Assembly: GCA_002492295.1 (NCBI GenBank)
Contig: DKYC01000153.1
Location: forward strand, 11,233 to 18,573
DNA length: 7,341 nucleotides
Reading direction: 5' to 3'
Source: Lachnospiraceae bacterium UBA7110
Lineage (GTDB): Bacteria; Bacillota; Clostridia; Lachnospirales; Lachnospiraceae
Position numbers and translations under genes: made by a program. This document shows, piece after piece, positions 6,008 through 7,341 of this stretch (within the stretch, counting starts at the first letter, position 1; each line of letters begins with the position of its first letter). The notes beneath the pieces were generated by a model. It was not told where the DNA came from. It was given only the letters and a program-made list of their open reading frames with translations, and searched no databases.

Positions 6008-7216
6008 CTATACCGCGATACTGGCCTCAGCAGATAACCGCTTTATGACCTCGAAACACATCCTGCCATTATGATACGGGCACTTCCACGGTTCCACAAT
6101 CGGTTTTGCCTTATCAGGCGTACCGTCCGTCTGTACTCTCCAGTACCATTCCCTGCCGGCTTGATAACCTGTACGATTGTCAATCAGATGCGCTTTGATA
6201 AACTGCCATACATTCTGTGCTGCCTCGAGATATTTTTCATTTCCGCTCTTTTCATAGCCGTTCAAAAAACCGACCACTGTTTCCGCCTGAACCCACCAAA
6301 TGCGCCAGTCATCCACCACGCCGCGCTCACATTCATTGGCAAGGGAAGCGCCGTTATATGCCATATGGTAAATCTGATTCGTCAAGTCCTGCGTAATCGG
6401 CGCCATTTTCTTTTCATAAGCGGCATCACCCAAAACCGCTGTGCCGCGGTCCACAAGCCATGCTGTCTCAATGTCATGACCATAAGAATGAAGGTCGATA
6501 ATGCTGTTCCATTTGTCGTCAAAAAACACTTCCTGACGGTGCAGCCTCAGATTATATACTTTTTGGGCAATCAGGTCCATCATCCATCTGATTTTATCTC
6601 CTACCTCTTCTTTATGGTCCACCCGGTACAGCTCCGTATATGCTTCAAACACATGGAGAAGGGTATTCATCGTCCTTGACGCCATCACACCGTTTTCCGA
6701 AAGTTTTTCGTTGTCAATCTCATGAAAAGATTCGTCAAACGCTTCTTTATATCCAAGCGCATCGCGCATTTTTCCCTCTATCAAATCATATAGCTGATAT
6801 GCCATTGTAAGCGCCTGTTTATCACCGCTTGCCTCATAGTAGGAGGACAGGGCATAGATGGAAAATGCCTGATTATAAGTATGCTTTAATGTTTCGACTG
6901 GCTTCCCGTCATAACTGACTGACCAGTACACACCGCCGTTTATCGAATCCCAGCACGCGTTTTTCAAAAATTCAAAGCCATGCCTTGCTTCGTCCAAAAG
7001 ACTTTCATCCCTTAAAAGGGTATATGCATTGGCAAAAAACCAAGTAATGCGGCTGTTTAAAATACAGCCCTTAACTGCTTTGGGGTCCGGTCTGAGGTCA
7101 TAATCAACCCATCCCGTATAGCCGCCAAATTCATTGTCCCTCAGACTTTTCCAAAAGGGTATCAAATCCTCCTTGAGGTGGTTTCCCACCTCAAGGCTAA
7201 TGTCCAGTTTTGTCAT
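6008..7216 (-). CDS. AGE-family cellobiose/mannobiose 2-epimerase
   Basis: This 402-residue protein is an (alpha/alpha)6-barrel epimerase of the acylglucosamine 2-epimerase / cellobiose 2-epimerase family. It interconverts the reducing-end glucose and mannose of beta-1,4-disaccharides; in this setting it should turn mannobiose into mannosyl-glucose for GH130_1. Family residues are in place: R56 in NSRITWF, H188 in NTLLHVFEAY, H247 and E250 in SYGHDIETAWL, W308 and E312 in WWVQAETVVGF, and H382 in KCPYHNGRM. These lie close to the positions known in the Ruminococcus albus enzyme, allowing for a small offset. The start at 7216 is set by AAGGGAG 11 nt upstream. The frame stays open to an ATG at 7336, but those 40 extra residues are encoded by repeat copy B and its flank and have no family counterpart. 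It is cytoplasmic and the most upstream gene seen here. Confidence 0.93.
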   Translation of the reverse strand: MTKLDISLEVGNHLKEDLIPFWKSLRDNEFGGYTGWVDYDLRPDPKAVKGCILNSRITWFFANAYTLLRDESLLDEARHGFEFLKNACWDSINGGVYWSVSYDGKPVETLKHTYNQAFSIYALSSYYEASGDKQALTMAYQLYDLIEGKMRDALGYKEAFDESFHEIDNEKLSENGVMASRTMNTLLHVFEAYTELYRVDHKEEVGDKIRWMMDLIAQKVYNLRLHRQEVFFDDKWNSIIDLHSYGHDIETAWLVDRGTAVLGDAAYEKKMAPITQDLTNQIYHMAYNGASLANECERGVVDDWRIWWVQAETVVGFLNGYEKSGNEKYLEAAQNVWQFIKAHLIDNRTGYQAGREWYWRVQTDGTPDKAKPIVEPWKCPYHNGRMCFEVIKRLSAEASIAV

Positions 7217-7227
7217 TTTGGTAACTA

Positions 7228-7234
7228 CTCCCTT
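7228..7234 (-). promoter_or_regulatory. Ribosome binding site that fixes the epimerase start
   Basis: AAGGGAG on the minus strand lies 11 nt before the ATG at 7216. The in-frame ATGs at 7237 and 7336 have no such site, and 7336 lies inside the repeat. The protein therefore starts MTKLDIS. Confidence 0.75.
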
Positions 7235-7260
7235 CATATAAAACAAATGAACTCGCTTAT

Positions 7261-7341
7261 GAAGAATGCCGCCTTTTGGCATTCTTCGGCGTGAAGTTTT
7301 AGAATTTCTTTGCGAAACAGCCTTTGCTGTGAGCATTAGAA
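7261..7341 (-). repeat. Double-hairpin intergenic repeat, copy B (cut by window edge)
   Basis: This is a second copy of the element at 3518-3612, in the same orientation and 45 nt upstream of the epimerase start. The 10-bp hairpin (7261-7270 with 7278-7287), the left outer arm GCGTGAAG (7289-7296), the TTTT bulge and the inner arm AGAATTTCT (7301-7309) are identical to copy A. The closing arms run off the window after AGAA at 7338-7341. Differences from copy A are confined to the small hairpin loop (7 nt GCCTTTT instead of 8 nt TGTCTTTT) and one A-to-G change at 7331. All visible stem bases are conserved. Confidence 0.85.

Noticed and set aside
6071..6679. 202-residue open frame on the plus strand
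   Set aside because: It lies wholly antisense to the epimerase gene, which has intact family motifs. The translation resembles no family I know and there is no ribosome binding site of note.
7217..7260. Possible promoter TTTTATAT (around 7237-7245) upstream of the epimerase
   Set aside because: There is no credible -35 box at the right distance, and transcription would begin almost on the ribosome binding site.
3518..7341. CRISPR array
   Set aside because: There are only two repeat units, 3.7 kb apart with genes between them, and no regular spacers or cas genes.

Overview
The window is a compact piece of a cytoplasmic beta-mannan / glucomannan oligosaccharide utilisation locus. Six enzyme genes lie on the minus strand, so transcription runs from high to low coordinates. 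In that order they are: an AGE-family 2-epimerase (7216-6008), a GH130_1 mannosylglucose phosphorylase (5873-4698), a GH130_2 mannooligosaccharide phosphorylase (4646-3612), a CE2 acetylesterase (3484-2441), a CE17-type acetylesterase with a C-terminal carbohydrate-binding domain (2396-1281), and a GH1 beta-glucosidase (1224 to the left edge, where it is cut). Intergenic gaps are 44-134 nt. Each gene has a purine-rich ribosome binding site of Firmicutes type, and none encodes a signal peptide.

The gene set, the AGGAG/AGGGAG ribosome binding sites and moderate base composition point to a Lachnospiraceae bacterium close to Roseburia. Roseburia intestinalis has a characterised mannan locus with the same enzyme families. 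This assignment is inference from content; there is no rRNA or other phylogenetic marker in the window.

The enzymes form a pathway. Acetylated manno-oligosaccharides imported by a transporter (not in this window) are stripped of acetyl groups by CE2 and CE17. GH1 probably removes non-reducing-end glucose from glucomannan oligosaccharides. GH130_2 phosphorolyses manno-oligosaccharides from the non-reducing end to mannose-1-phosphate. The epimerase converts the remaining mannobiose to mannosyl-glucose, which GH130_1 splits to mannose-1-phosphate and glucose. The route as such is known. Transporter, regulator, endo-mannanase, alpha-galactosidase and phosphomannomutase are not in the window.

The least explained sequence is non-coding. 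A repeat of about 95 bp, made of two adjacent hairpins, occurs twice in the same orientation (3518-3612 and 7261 to the right edge). The copies are nearly identical and flank exactly the epimerase-GH130_1-GH130_2 block. One copy begins at the GH130_2 stop codon, and both create misleading upstream start codons for the next gene. A second oddity is a 42-bp imperfect palindrome inside the CE17 coding sequence, at the junction between its two domains. No stretch over 300 bases lacks a gene.
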